Origin: Owenia fusiformis
Taxonomy: Eukaryota > Annelida > Polychaeta > Sabellida > Oweniidae
Direction: 5' to 3'
NCBI GenBank assembly: GCA_903813345.2
Contig: CAIIXF020000006.1
Coordinates: 39,209,936-39,273,935 of the forward strand
Length of the DNA: 64,000 bases
Position 1 is the first letter of the stretch; the number at the start of each line of letters is the position of its first letter. Below, piece after piece: positions 12,024-24,502 of this stretch. The translations under genes were made by a program, and so were the position numbers. Below the pieces are notes generated by a model. That model was not told the origin of the DNA, did not search any database, and was given only the letters and a program-made list of their open reading frames with translations.

Positions 12024-13424
12024 GTATTCCGATTCGAACAGAAAAATTAAAACATTGTTCAGAAATTTGGGGATCGGGGTCCATAAAATAACCAAACTTG
12101 CTGTTATTTTTGTCATTCATAGGTTTGACGTCACAATATATAGATACCCGGGTGATTGAATAGAGCATGGTTGTGTTTCTATGGAGAATTAGAGAACATT
12201 CTATATTGGTTATGTCGCATTCTGATTGGTTGAGAAATTCAATTAGAGCACAGTCATGTTTGAATTGTTGGCAATGAAGCTTAGATGAGGCTTTAGACCA
12301 AAATTGAAAATCTAATTCCCCATTTTTCTTCTTTTTTTGGGGGGGGGGTAACATTACATACCTTGTGATATGGGGACTCCATTGGTATACCAATGGGGAA
12401 ATTAAATTTAATCAGACATGTTATTCCATATGATATATAATTCATATCTTCATTTACCAATGAAACATACACTATTATCCCATGATACGACTACTTCCCA
12501 GTGAACACCGGGAAATATTTCTGATATTAAAAAAATTAACCATTTTCCACATTTGTCTTAAAACGTTTAATTAAAGATAAAACAGATGCATCTGATTTTC
12601 AAATCCAATCACACATTTTGTTAATCTTGACCAAACATGTTCAAAAAATAACACATCAAGTGACATTAAGTTTCTTTAAAAATAGACCTAAATGAAGCCT
12701 TAAATCAAGATCAGCTATTTGCAGCTTATGAAACCTATTGATAACCGTAAGTTTTCCATATTTATATTCTATTTATGTATTTAAACCTGATTTATACTGT
12801 TTAATTAGCCAGAGATTGACCACAAATAAAATCCCAGGGCAATGGATTCGGACGATCTTAATTCACATCTTGATAATTCATTATGGGGAACATGTCCATC
12901 TAGTAATACTGATGAATGCGGACAATGTCAATCTTAACAAACTTCAGAGATTTTTGTGCGTTGATCTGTATTTTTATAGTTTTTTTTTCAATTTTATGTG
13001 TTTACCAGTTGAATAATAGAGAATACAATACAACAGACTAGGTGCAAGTAATCTTGATATACATAATTAAAAAATAGGTATGCCTAAAGTACACATAATA
13101 TTGGTGGATTAAGGGCCCCTTGGGTGGGCCCAGAAAAATATTTTGGCCCAAAGATTTTTTAAGGCCTCAATTAATAGGCCTTTTTGGGCATTATTTGGAC
13201 TTTTTGGGCCTTATCTTTTGATTTAGGCCAAATTATCAAATAATGGGCCTCAAAATTTCATAATTCTTGGTTTAAGGGGCCCGCATTTGGTTTGGGTCCC
13301 TCTCCTTGTTAGCTTCTGGATCAGCCAGTGTATAAAATTAATCTAGAAACATATTTTGTCTTAAAAATTGTTGATCAACTTTGAAAAATGTTAGTGAAGT
13401 GACTTTTAGGTTGGGTTAAATCCC
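12024..13424. other. Intergenic DNA with a GGGCC-rich patch
   Basis: Most of this is featureless AT-rich sequence. 13110-13310 is a low-complexity patch rich in GGCC/GGGCCT motifs, bounded by AAGGGCCCCTTGGG and TTAAGGGGCCCGCA. A G-run lies at 12340-12350. No gene is supported. Confidence 0.45.
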
Positions 13425-14498
13425 CATAGAGCTAATGTTAATTCCCCATAGAGCTAATATTAATTCCCCATAGAGCTAATGTTAATTCCCAATAGAGCTA
13501 ATGTTAATTCCCCCATAGAGCTAATATTAATTCCCCATAGAGCTAATGTTAATTCCCCATAGAGCTAATATTAATTCCCCATAGAGCTAATGTTAATTCC
13601 CCGTAGAGCTAATTTTAATTCCCAATAAAGCTAATGTTAATTCCCCGTAGAGCTAATGTTAATTCCCTATAGAGCTAATGTTAATTCCCTATAGAGCTAA
13701 TGTTAATTCCCAATAAAGCTAATGTTAATTCCCCATAGAACTAATGTTAATTCCCCGTAGAGCTAACGTTAATTCCCCGTAGAGCTAACGTTAATTCCCC
13801 GTAGAGCTAATGTTAATTCCCCATAGAGCTAATGTAAATTCCCTATAGGGCTAATGTTAATTCCCCGTAGAGCTAATGTTAATTCCCCATAGAGCTAATG
13901 TCAATTCCCCGTAGAGCTAATGTTAATTCCACATAGAGCTAATGTTAATTCCCCATAGAGCTAATGTTAATTCCCCATAGAGCTAATGTTAATTCCCTAT
14001 AGAGCTAATGTTAATTCCCCATAGATCTAATGTTAATTCCCCATAGAGCTAATGTTAATTCACCATAGAGCTAATGTTAATTCCCTGTAGAGCTAATGTT
14101 AATTCCCTATAGAGCTAATGTTAATTCCCCATAGAGCTAATGTTAATTCCCCGTAGAGCTAATTTTAATTCCCAATAAAGCTAATGTTAATTCCCCATAG
14201 AGCTAATGCTAATTCCCTATAGAGCTAATGTTAATTCCCCATAGAGCTAATGTTAATTCCCCATAGAGCTAATGTTAATTCCCCATAGAGCTAATATTAA
14301 TTCCCCATAGAGCTAATGTTAATTCCCAATAGAGCTAATGTTAATTCCCTATAGAGCTAATGTTAATTCCCTATAGAGCTAATGTTAATTCCCCATAGAG
14401 CTAATGTTAATTCCCCATAGAGCTAATGTTAATTCCCTATAGAGCTAATATTAATTTCCCAAAGAGCTAATGTTAATTCACCATAGAGCTAATGTTAA
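13425..14498. repeat. 22-bp minisatellite, about 49 copies
   Basis: The unit is close to AATTCCCCATAGAGCTAATGTT. Variation is concentrated at a few positions (CCCCAT, CCCCGT, CCCTAT, CCAATA; ATGTT or ATATT). The array ends about 250 bp beyond the stop codon of the minus-strand gene, so it lies in its 3' UTR or immediate downstream flank. Confidence 0.95.
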
Positions 14499-14745
14499 AC
14501 AATCACAAAAAGTGAAATATCTTTTCTTGTCTGTCTTAGTAATATTTTTTTTCACAAGACTTATTTTCAAATGTTTAATTGTTAATACACAAAAAGTTTA
14601 GATAAAAATTGATCGCCATATCCACGTTTTTTGGCTCTGTGATAGGACCAGTTTCTTGTGTTGAGACTCCTACTATGAAAATCCAAATAGAAAAGTTTCA
14701 AATGTAACTCACATTTTTCATTTCTAAATAATTCACAATATTTTG

Positions 14746-15372
14746 TTAACTTCTGGAGGTTTCCCCCAAAAGATTTGACAACGTAAATTGTTTTTTACTT
14801 TCTCCATAACTGGCACTTTTTGTTCTGTCCATATCACTGTTTAATTGATTTGACAAAATTGTTTCTGTGATTCTCAAGTCTTTTGTTATATCTTTAATGT
14901 CTTCAATTGAAAGGCTATCACCACCAGGGCCGAATTCACGAGGGGATTTGTTAATACTTGTTGCGCTATTACTACGACTCGTGTTAATGCTGTTGTCACT
15001 AATGCTGTTTGGGCTAATGCTGTTGGCATTAATACTGCCGGGTTTGATACTGCCATCACTAATGCTGTTGGCGCTAATATTGTAGCTACTGAAACTGCTG
15101 GCACTGCTATTATTACAACGCTCCTTCTTGATTACGCTTGACATCCTCAACCTCGCAATAGCCTCACTGTATACAGTATGAGCGAGTTTACTTGAATCAG
15201 GAAGACCATGGAATGATTTGGAACGTAATAAACTGTTTGCAAATTTGGATGAAAAACGGTAGGCAACTCGTTCGGATTCTACAAACTGAAGCCTTCCTCT
15301 GTTTTGTAAGATTGATGATGTTCTTCCATTGTGCGGAGTTCTTCCAAGTCTTGGGGAAACAGACTTTGATTT
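14746..15372 (-). CDS. Unrecognised Ser/Asn-rich protein, exon 4 (last)
   Basis: Seen: an acceptor (TTTTTCAG) precedes 15372 on the minus strand. The frame opens KSKSVSPRLGRTPHNGR and runs 208 codons to TAA at 14746-14748. It contains a serine/asparagine-rich run of imperfect repeats (NSISDGSIKPGSINANSIS, about 14980-15090) and later an acidic helix-like stretch, SLSIEDIKDITKDLR. It starts in phase 0, which fits exon 3 ending in phase 0 at 35660. No domain is recognised. Basic RxxS motifs suggest a disordered, possibly phosphorylated tail. Further exons could hide in the 20-kb intron upstream. The join to exons 1-3 is inferred from strand, order and phase. Confidence 0.7.
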   Translation of the reverse strand, partial: KSKSVSPRLGRTPHNGRTSSILQNRGRLQFVESERVAYRFSSKFANSLLRSKSFHGLPDSSKLAHTVYSEAIARLRMSSVIKKERCNNSSASSFSSYNISANSISDGSIKPGSINANSISPNSISDNSINTSRSNSATSINKSPREFGPGGDSLSIEDIKDITKDLRITETILSNQLNSDMDRTKSASYGESKKQFTLSNLLGETSRS

Positions 15373-15424
15373 CTGAAAAACATAATAATGACAATTATTA
15401 CCTGTAAGCTATCTTGTTACTTAG

Positions 15425-15655
15425 CTGAATTAAAATAGATATGCTTGCTGTTTGTCAGTAATTACAGGGTGACACAAATATATATTCCTGTCGGCTGTAA
15501 GTAATTACAGGGTGACACAAATAAATATGCTTGCTGGTTGTCAGTTATTATAGGGTGACAAAAATAGATATTCCTGTCGGCTGTAAGTAATTACAGGGTG
15601 ATACAAATAGATATGCTTGCTGGTTGTCAGTAATTACAGGGTGACACAAAATTAC
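15425..15655. repeat. 43-bp tandem repeat, about five copies
   Basis: The unit contains TAATTACAGGGTGACACAAAT and alternates between two forms (GCTTGCTGGTTGTCAG and TCCTGTCGGCTGTAAG), giving an 86-bp dimer period. The ACAGGGTGA core resembles the mariner termini in this window. Confidence 0.8.
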
Positions 15656-16477
15656 AACCCTCAACGTCAACTGCAAAAAAAAACTTATTTCTTGAAATGC
15701 CACTACTATTCTACAGAATGCAACTCTAATTTGATGCAGGTCTCAACTTAAACTAAAATAAGACCTCATTTCTTGCAATGTCATTTTTGGTACAACTGTT
15801 TCCTGCATTGTACACTCCATCGACATAAGACAATCTGAGAAGATTTCCTCATAATCGAGATAGCTTTAGGCCACAATCTTATAGGGTATTGCATTTTATA
15901 CTCAATCTTTGAAACAATGATGATTGAACGGCAATTAAGCATTGAATTGGTACTAATTCAACAGTGGCCAGGAAATTCAATTTATATTTATCTATATCTT
16001 TACTTAATTTTTTTCTAACCACAAAAGAGCAGCTTGGCCTCATTTTTCTTAGTGCAGAGTTTGCGACAATGAGTCAATAATGGCGTAATAATATCCACAT
16101 ATAATGTTTCAAATGAGCCAAAAGAGAAGCAATTTGTTCTAAAATTGATGAGTTAGTGCTCATTAGTATAGCCACTGAGTATCAACTTGCTTTTGAATAC
16201 AATTAAAGGTCATTGGGACTTTTGAGCTGATTAGACACATATACAGGGTGTCTCAAAAGTGTCAAAAAAGTTTTTTTATTTTTAACAGCACAGATAAATC
16301 ATCACTGATCTGAGAATATAAATATTGAAATGAACAACTAATTAACTAAGGAAATAAATAATATGTTAAAAAACAACTAATTAATCATTAGATATAAACC
16401 AGAAGATCTCCACCAAATACATAAATCAGACAATTAATAAGCTATTCACTACCATAGAACAAAGAATGAACTAAAAA
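15656..16477. other. Intronic DNA, no gene
   Basis: No coding content. An isolated ACAGGGTGTCTCAAAAGTG at about 16243 looks like a lone mariner-type end. Confidence 0.4.
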
Positions 16478-18198
16478 TGTGTCAACATATTTGCAATTAA
16501 AGTAAGAAATGCATAATGGGACCATTTACTTATCATAATCACAAACAAGTCTCAAAGAAAATAGCAAGAATGAACTAAAAATAATTTGCTTTTATATGTG
16601 TGCGTTGTGTCAACATATTTGCAATTAAAGTAAGAAATGCATAATGGGACCATTTACTTATCATAATCACAAACAAGTCTCAAAGAAAATAGCAAGAATT
16701 AACTAAAAATAATTTGCTTTCATATGTGTGCGTTGTGTCAACAGATTTGCAATTAAAGTAAGAAATGCATAATGGGACCATTTACTTATCATAATCACAA
16801 ACAAGTCTCAAAGAAAATAGCAAGAATGAACTAAAAATAATTTGCTTTCATATGTGTGCGTTGTGTCAACAGATTTGCAATTAAAGTAAGAAATGCATAA
16901 TGGGACCATTTACTTATCATAATCACAAACAAGTCTCAAAGAACATAGCAAGAATGAACTAATAAAAATAATTTGTTTTCATATAATCATATGTGTCAAC
17001 AGATTTGCAATTAAAGTAAGAAATGCATAATGGGACCATTTACTTATCATAATCACAAACAAGTCTCAAAGAACATAGCAAGAATGAACTAATAAAAATA
17101 ATTTGTTTTCATATAATCATATGTGTCAACAGATTTGCAATTAAAGTAATAAAATACACAATGTAACCATTTACCTATTATAATCACAAACAAGTCTCAA
17201 AGAACATAGCAAGAATGAACTAATAAAAATAATTTGTTTTCATATAATGATATGTGTCAACAGATTTGCAATTAAAGTAATAAAATACACAATGTAACCA
17301 TTTACCTATCATAATCACAAACAAGTCTCAAAGAACATAGCAAGAATGAACTAATAAAAATAATTTGTTTTCGTATGTATGATATGTGTCAACAGATTTG
17401 CAATTAAAGTAATAAAATACACAATGTAACCATTTACCTATCATAATCACAAACAAGTCTCAAAGAACATAGCAAGAATGAACTAATAAAAATAATTTGT
17501 TTTCGTATGTATGATATGTGTCAACAGATTTGCAATTAAAGTAAGAAAATGGATAATGTAACCATTTACCTATCATAATCACAAACAAGTCTCAAAGAAC
17601 ATAGCAAGAATGAACTAATAAAAATAATTTGTTTTCATATAATGATATGTGTCAACAGATTTGCAATTAAAGTAATAAAATACACAATGTAACCATTTAC
17701 CTATCATAATCACAAACAAGTCTCAAAGAACATAGCAAGAATGAACTAATAAAAATAATTTGTTTTCATATAATGATATGTGTCAACAGATTTGCAATTA
17801 AAGTAATAAAATACACAATGTAACCATTTACCTATCATAATCACAAACAAGTCTCAAAGAAAATAGCAAGAATGAACTAATAAAAATAATTTGTTTTCGT
17901 ATGTATGATATGTGTCAACAGATTTGCAATTAAAGTAAGAAAATGGATAATGTAACCATTTACCTATCATAATCACAAACAAGTCTCAAAGAACATAGCA
18001 AGAATGAACTAATAAAAATAATTTGTTTTCATATAATGATATGTGTCAACAGATTTGCAATTAAAGTAAGAAATGCATAATGGGACCATTTACCTATCAT
18101 AATCACAAACAAGTCTCAAAGAAAATAGCAAGAATGAACTAAAAATAATTTGTTTTCATACGCATGGTAATTGTCAAGGGATTTGCAATTAAAGTAAG
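16478..18198. repeat. Satellite of about 128 bp, about 14 copies
   Basis: The unit runs through TGTCAACAGATTTGCAATT, ATTTACTTATCATAATC and ACAAACAAGTCTCAAAG. Two variant types form blocks: ATGCATAATGGGACC in the first five copies and the last complete one, ACACAATGTAACC or GGATAATGTAACC in between. This suggests local homogenisation. Confidence 0.93.
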
Positions 18199-18351
18199 AT
18201 ATATAGCCTTGAGATGTCTGAGGCACCAGGTGACGGAATGTCTCTATTAATTTTTTTCTCATGATTTATGAAATAAATGTCACCTACATAGCCTGTGGAT
18301 AACTAGGGAATTTATTTCTTAAGGATATATCATTATGACAGAAAAATGGAG

Positions 18352-18698
18352 GTGTCTCAATGTTTTCTGGATAACTCAACCCCTAGAAAACTCTACAAGC
18401 AATTGCAAAATCCCAAATTAGGCAGCCATTTTGATTTTTCCAAGGCCTGAATGAAAAATGAAACAATATTTTTGATCTAATTTGCCTTTGTTTGAGCATA
18501 ATAAAGCTATACTATAGAAAAATCTCAGAATTGACAAACATTTCAGTTTTCCCAACTCCCTACACAGCCTCTGGAGTGCCAAAAACATGGAATACATGTT
18601 AGGCCTTGGAAAATTCAAAATGGCTGCCTAATTTGGGATTTTGCAATTGCTTGTAGAGTTTTCTAGGGGTTGAGTTATCCAGAAAACATTGAGACATC
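18352..18698. repeat. Inverted repeat, arms about 97 bp
   Basis: 18352-18448 and 18601-18698 are near-perfect reverse complements, running from GTGTCTCAATGTTTTCTGG through TTTGCAATTGCTTGTAGAG to CAAGGCCT. The loop is about 150 bp. Probably a MITE. Confidence 0.9.
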
Positions 18699-18869
18699 TT
18701 TTATGGATAAAAATAAAATTTCAAACAATAATGCTCATTACTTTGAAGTAAAAAAAACGTGATTTTCAAAGCCACCCCTATCTTGAAATTTATTTTTTTC
18801 GCATAAAACTATTAACTAACATACATCTTTCCACAAAATACAAAGAAAATCTGTCCACTAGTGTTTTAG

Positions 18870-19200
18870 TTATTATCCGGACAGATAGACAAACAGATAG
18901 ACTGACTGATGGATGGATGGATGGATGGATGGATGGCTTTACTACATATCCCTACCAAACTTTCATTCATTGGGATATTCGTACAATAATATAATTTAAA
19001 CCCACTATTTGTAGAGTTAAACCCACTACATGTATTTGTAGATTTAAAACAAATATTTGTAGAGTTATACCCACTATTTGTAGAGTTAAACCTATTATTT
19101 GTAGAGTTAAACCTACTATTTGTAGAGTTATACCCACTATTTGTAGAGTTAAACCTATTATTTGTAGAGTTAAACCTACTATTTGTAGAGTGTAATTATA
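18870..19200. repeat. (GACA/GGAT)n tract and 21-bp tandem repeat
   Basis: A GACAGATAGAC tract leads into (GGAT)n at 18905-18936, followed by CCCTACCAAACTTTCATTCATTGGGAT, a tail that recurs at 32600-32640. From 18995 to 19195 a 21-bp unit, AAACCCACTATTTGTAGAGTT, repeats about ten times. Confidence 0.85.
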
Positions 19201-19479
19201 CAATTGAAATGGTTCAATCACAAAAACTTGAGAAACAAAACTGCAAAAAACTAAAGCATAAACAAAATTAGCATTAGTGCATCCATATTAATCTGATTCT
19301 CATCAAATCCTCTTTCCAACAACAGATGGCGTATCTATCATAGAAAAGGAGATACAATAGGTATCAGAACTAGATTTTGGAAATTGAACGAGTTCAATTT
19401 CAGACTCCAGATCTAGACTTTTTTTAGCCGAGTCATCCAGAATAAGCCAAGTCATCCAAAATAAGCTAAGTCATCCAGA

Positions 19480-19660
19480 AAAAGATGGATGGATGGATGG
19501 ATGGATGAAAAGGGAAGGAAGGATACGATAGAATAGGAAGGAACGATAGGATAGAATAGGAAAGAAGGATAGAATAGAAAAGGAAGGATAGGAAGGAGAG
19601 GACACGAAGCAAGGGTAGATAGGAAGGGAAGGATAGGATCAGAAAGGAAGGATGGATGCA
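19480..19660. repeat. Purine-rich GGAA/GGAT microsatellite tract
   Basis: An initial (GGAT)n stretch passes into irregular AGGAAGGATAG-type repeats over about 170 bp. Confidence 0.85.
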
Positions 19661-19714
19661 TTTTTCAATATTTTCTTCTCTACTCTTGACTTTCTATCAG
19701 GATACCATCAGATC

Positions 19715-21180
19715 GATTTTTCTTGAAATTTCAAAACGCCATAACTTCCGAACCGGAAGTCGGATCGAAATTTGATTTGCAGATTCGGATTCCTGACAAA
19801 ATTCTTCCCCTAATTCATAACTCATACGTTAAATTTGGCGAATTTTTATTTTGACCTACTTTTCGGACACGCCATAACTTCGGAACCGGAAGTCGAATCA
19901 AAATTTAGTTAGCAGATTTGGTTTTCTGGGAAAATTCTATTCTTAATTCATAACTCAAACGTCAAATTTGGAGAACTTTTTATTTTGACCTACTTTTCGG
20001 ACACCATATCTCAAAAGTGGGTCAAAATACTTTCTGACGGCAAAAGGCTTACGCTATAAGCACACTCTTGGCTACATGTATACACAATTTCGAGGAATAT
20101 AATTAAAGTGTAGTGTCAGAATCGCAAAAATAAGGATAAACTATGAATTTGACCTAGATTTTGACCTAGGGATTTTGGTGTCCAAATTTTGAAATTAGGT
20201 AGCCTTTGAGGTTCCCTTCTTTCATAGGCTTTCATTATTTTAAGCTGTAATTAGTCTATATCTTGTATTTTACACTTCAAAAAAATCTTTTTTCCCATTG
20301 ACATAACATGGGGGACCAAATTTAGCGATTTTTGAGCTTTCAAAATGTCATAACTTCCGAACCAGAAGTCGGATTGAAATTTGTTTGCAGATTCGGATTC
20401 CAGAGAAAATTCTATACTTAATTCATAACTCAAACGTCAAATTTTGAGAATTTTTTATTTTGACCTACTTTTCGGACACCATAGCTCAAAAATGGGGCAA
20501 AATACTTTCTGACGGCAAAAGGCTAACACTATTAGCACACTCTTGGCTACATGTATACAAAATTTCGAAGAATATAATTAATCTGTAGTGTCAGAATCGC
20601 AAAAATAAGAAAAAACCTTGAATTTGACCTAGATTCTGACCTAGGCATTTTGATGTCCAAATTTTAAAGCTAGATGGCTTTTGAGGTCCCATTCTTTTAA
20701 AAGCTTTCATTATATTTAGCTGAACTCAGTCTATATTTCGTATTTTTCACTTCAAAAAAATCTTTTTTCCCATTGACTTAACATGGGCACCAAATTTAGC
20801 GATTTTTGAGCTTTCAAAACGCCATAACTTCCTAACCGGAAGTCAGATTCGAATTTGGTTTTCAGATTCGGAATCCTGAGAAAATTTCCTATAAGACTAA
20901 TATCCTAGACATTTGATTCGGAGAATTTTTTTTTGGACCTCGTTTTAGGACACTGATATCTCGAAATCGGTTTGAGATATCAAAAAACTAAATCGACCCT
21001 AGGTTTTCTACTTTTTTATAAGGAACACAATAAAAAAAAACGGATCGAAAATATTAAAGGACGACCGAGAAAATCGAAAAAAGTGACAAAGTACTGGATT
21101 TGACCTAGTTCTTGACCTTTGACCTAGATTAAAATTTGACCCAATTTCCGAGGAACTAGATTCTGGACCTAAATTGACCA
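19715..21180. repeat. Tandem repeat of about 480-490 bp, three diverged copies
   Basis: Copies begin near CGCCATAACTTCCGAACCGG or its variants at about 19735, 20345 and 20820. They share CATAACTCAAACGTCAAATT, TTTGACCTACTTTTCGGACAC and TTGACCTAG blocks. The first copy carries a partial internal duplication (second GCCATAACTTCGGAACCGG at about 19870). No stable frame is present. Confidence 0.75.
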
Positions 21181-23599
21181 AATGACTGACTTTACTGAAA
21201 ACCTTATGGTTATTGAGAAAACTGGTTTAGAATAAGAATAAGAATAAGAATAAGAAAACTGACGAAAACAATAGACTCCAGATTTCATCTGGAGTCTAAT
21301 AATAAAAATATATACCCCATATGTATTCTAGATCGGTATTGAGTTTGTATTAATGGTCATATGATATGATTGAAATTGATAAACTTAATTCATGCCACTA
21401 AGTCATAAATCACTGTTACTATAGTGATGATGAAAGTAATAACAATGTCTACTGTTGTCATGGACACCTTAGAAAGATGAATTTGTATCATTATTATGAA
21501 TTCCAAATTGCATCATTTTTATTTTTATTTATCATATGTTATATATATTGATTACTCCAAAAATAGGCAGTTGGCCAAATATATAAATTCAAAAGTTATA
21601 AAACCTTGAAAATAACTAAAAGAGATGATATGATATGAAATGGAAAAAACATTGATTTTTAGGTGAATTGTTATTATGCTATGAGTGTCATAATCACAAA
21701 GTTAAAATTACAAGTCAGCTTGAAATGTAATTGATTCTTATAATTTAGATATGATTGATTAGCAAGATTGTCTCACGGCTAAAAAAACATACAGTAAAAC
21801 CTGTCTAATCTGAACGTCGCTGGGACCAGCAAAACGTGTTCAGATTGGAAGGTGTTCGCATTTCAAGAATATTTGAGTAAATGAGACATTTTCGAATTTG
21901 AGGGATGTCCTGATATATAGGTTTCACTGTTTTAATCAAAATTGGAAACTTTATCAAAAGCATGCACTGCCACGAAACAAGTTCTAGATCTTATAAAGAT
22001 TCTAATTTAAAAAAAATAACATGAAATCTTTACCTGCCAATTGTTCGATTTCTTAGTTTTCATTTGATCAACAGAATACATATGGGCAATGTCGTAAAAC
22101 AAATGAATTACTGCCAAATTAAAAAAAATAGTGAAAAAGGTTTCCCCTTTGGATAATCCAATTTAATTTAAAAAATGTCATTTGCATTATTTTCTTTAAA
22201 TAACAGTGACTATTTGTTTAATAATAGGTATAATTTTAGGATCAAATGGTTTGTGCTTTGCATGGTGTGATGTGGTGTGGTGTGGTTGCTTTGGGAATTC
22301 ATTTTTAAAACAAATGCCAAATCTTTGAAATTATACAAGGTGTCCATAAAGTTTCTTTACATTTCAATACAAAGCATTAAAGTGTAATGAGATTTTATTG
22401 ACATCCCGTGATATTTCAAACTAATAGGCAATATCTTAGGGTGCAATAAATACTTTTTAATAAACACAGTTTCAGAAAATGTACAAGGCATTAACCTGCA
22501 AATTGTCACCACCTGCCAATTGATACAGTCCCAAAATGCTGAACTCCAAAATGCCGACCGACAGACACCGTCACAATTTTGATAATAGGCTTGCACCCAC
22601 CTGAAAATCCATTTACACCCACTCGAAAATGAGAAAAATAATGAAAAATAGGCATATTTTGACCAATTTTGGTCTGATTTGTGAAGATGAGAATTTTGCA
22701 TTTGAGAAAAAATCCTGTGGAAAACACTGTGTCAACACTTGTGATACTGACATGATAATTATTGGAACCATGTATAAGGTTTAAACATGGTAACCAAGTT
22801 AGCAAATGGTAACCAAGGTAACTAACCATTTGATCCTAAATATTCATGAGCACTCAGTCTACAATACAACGAACAACAACAAAAATGCAGACTCACAAAA
22901 AAGCTTACAGTATTTTTAATTGTATAAATTGTGCAGTGTTTTTCATTCTCATTTTTGTTATCATCACAGTGAATTGAAGACTGAACTTAGTACTCATTCA
23001 ATAAGTACTCAGTAAATGAGTACTCATCCAAAGAGCACTCACTAAAATAAGCAATCAGTAAATGACTCTTGTGTCAAACATCATATTCCAATCCAAAACA
23101 AAAAGTCATTAACACACGCATATGACAAAATATAATAGATCACTTTTCTTAAATCAAATCAAACGTATTCAAGCAAATAAATCTATTACATTTTGTCACT
23201 ATGCAAATCTGCAAAATACTATGTGCATAAATATCTAAAACCACACCAATCGCATGCAAACAAACGATTACTTTAAGGACTGTGACATCATCAGGTTATA
23301 TTATGACATCACTTCCTGTATGGTTGTTGGTATCTCGTAGTGAGGCTAACATAAGCTCTACCACCTGCATCAAACCACATCTAAAATTAATAAAACAAAA
23401 TCAATCATAATTTGAATATGGCATCCGATGTTTATAATTATGCCAACTGTAAGATATATTTGTATATACCACAAAAAATGAATGATTTGCTACAATTTCA
23501 TTGGCTTCTAAAGATTTCTTTTTTGACCTAACGAATATTGTAGGGATCTCGATTGATAGAATACTACCCAATTTCATGTAAAACTATTCAAGTGAAGAG
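21181..23599. other. Intronic DNA with scattered small repeats
   Basis: Contents: an AATAAG microsatellite (21232-21258); a perfect small hairpin, AGACTCCAGAT/ATCTGGAGTCT (21267-21292); a CAGTAAAACC-type MITE (21790-21932); a GTGTGGTGTGG run (about 22265-22290); and a dispersed repeat with TGCACCCACCTGAAAATCC motifs (22575-22700), also found at 41075-41560. No gene is supported. Confidence 0.5.
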
Positions 23600-23654
23600 T
23601 ACTAGATAATACTATTTTCCCTAATTTTATGTACAATCATTCTTAGTATATAGT

Positions 23655-23940
23655 AGATAATACTCTTTATCCTACACTTAGTGTACTAAATGTATAATAA
23701 CATGAAAAAATAAATTTAATATTTAATGGCAAAATGAATATCCGGAGGATATCGTTACGATATACTCCGGGCGGAGGATATCGTGACGATATCCTCCGGA
23801 AAACCCAATATACGGAGGATATTGTGACGATATACTCCGCTAGTTGATTTCCCGCCAAATTGACTCTATTTGGCATGAAATTCATTTTACAATGATATTA
23901 TACATTCAGTACACTCCTTGTAAGTGTAGGATAAGAACAT
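23655..23940. repeat. TIR element with three consecutive perfect-type palindromes
   Basis: The outer arms pair: TATCCTACACTTAGTGTACT at the left with AGTGTAGGATA at the right end. The centre (about 23740-23840) holds three successive palindromes of the form CGGAGGATATCGT-ACGATATCCTCCG, each able to form a 12-13-bp stem, separated by a few to about 12 nt. Confidence 0.85.
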
Positions 23941-24075
23941 CCTATGATTTTTTTCAGAATATCATTTTAATCTACTCGGTGATATTGATATATGCACTCG
24001 TTCGCTTCGCTCTCTCGTGCAGATATCAATATCACCTCGTAGATAAAAATGATATTCCTCAAAATGATAGGATAT
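23941..24075. repeat. Foldback hairpin, about 60-nt arms
   Basis: The left arm includes TTTTAATCTACTCGGTGATA and TTGATATATGCACG-like sequence. The right arm includes GTGCAGATATCAATATCACC and TCGTAGATAAAAATGATATT. The loop is TTCGCTTCGCTCTCT. It directly abuts the three-palindrome element. Confidence 0.8.
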
Positions 24076-24502
24076 CCTATAATTATTTTCTTTATTATCA
24101 GGCCTCATTTTTTTTAAAAATAAGTCCCAAATTTTGAAAAAAGTCCACATTTTCAAAAGATTTACTCGTATATAATTATTACACAGGTCCAAATATATTA
24201 AATTTTCAAAAATAATAGACAAACATGAACAACAGTACTCCAGTGGCCACCAATAAGGCTCCACTGAAACGAGGCTTTCACATGTTTCACATCAGTGGAT
24301 GAGAGTATACAAAATATAAAAATTTAAGGGATATATGTATGGTCAATATTGGAAACTATATGGGTTTTCAAACCACCATAGTTAGAAGTGGTGATGGAAA
24401 ATCAACTACTCATTTACATGTACAAAATGGAAAATATACAAAATACCACGTGCAGTATGGCAAGTGATTTTAGACGGTCATATATTTCACCATAAGTACT
24501 TT

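Noticed and set aside
12019-12393. 124-residue minus-strand open frame
   Set aside because: It begins in a low-complexity G-run/K-run region, has no splice context or family motif, and overlaps ordinary intergenic DNA.
12738-13016. 92-residue hydrophobic frame
   Set aside because: AT-rich chance frame; no splice-bounded extension and no family signature.
16478-18198. CRISPR-like array
   Set aside because: Units are contiguous satellite repeats without unique spacers, and the window is from an animal genome.
18967-19221. 84-residue LTLQIVGLTLQI-type frame
   Set aside because: Translation of the 21-bp tandem repeat, not a gene.
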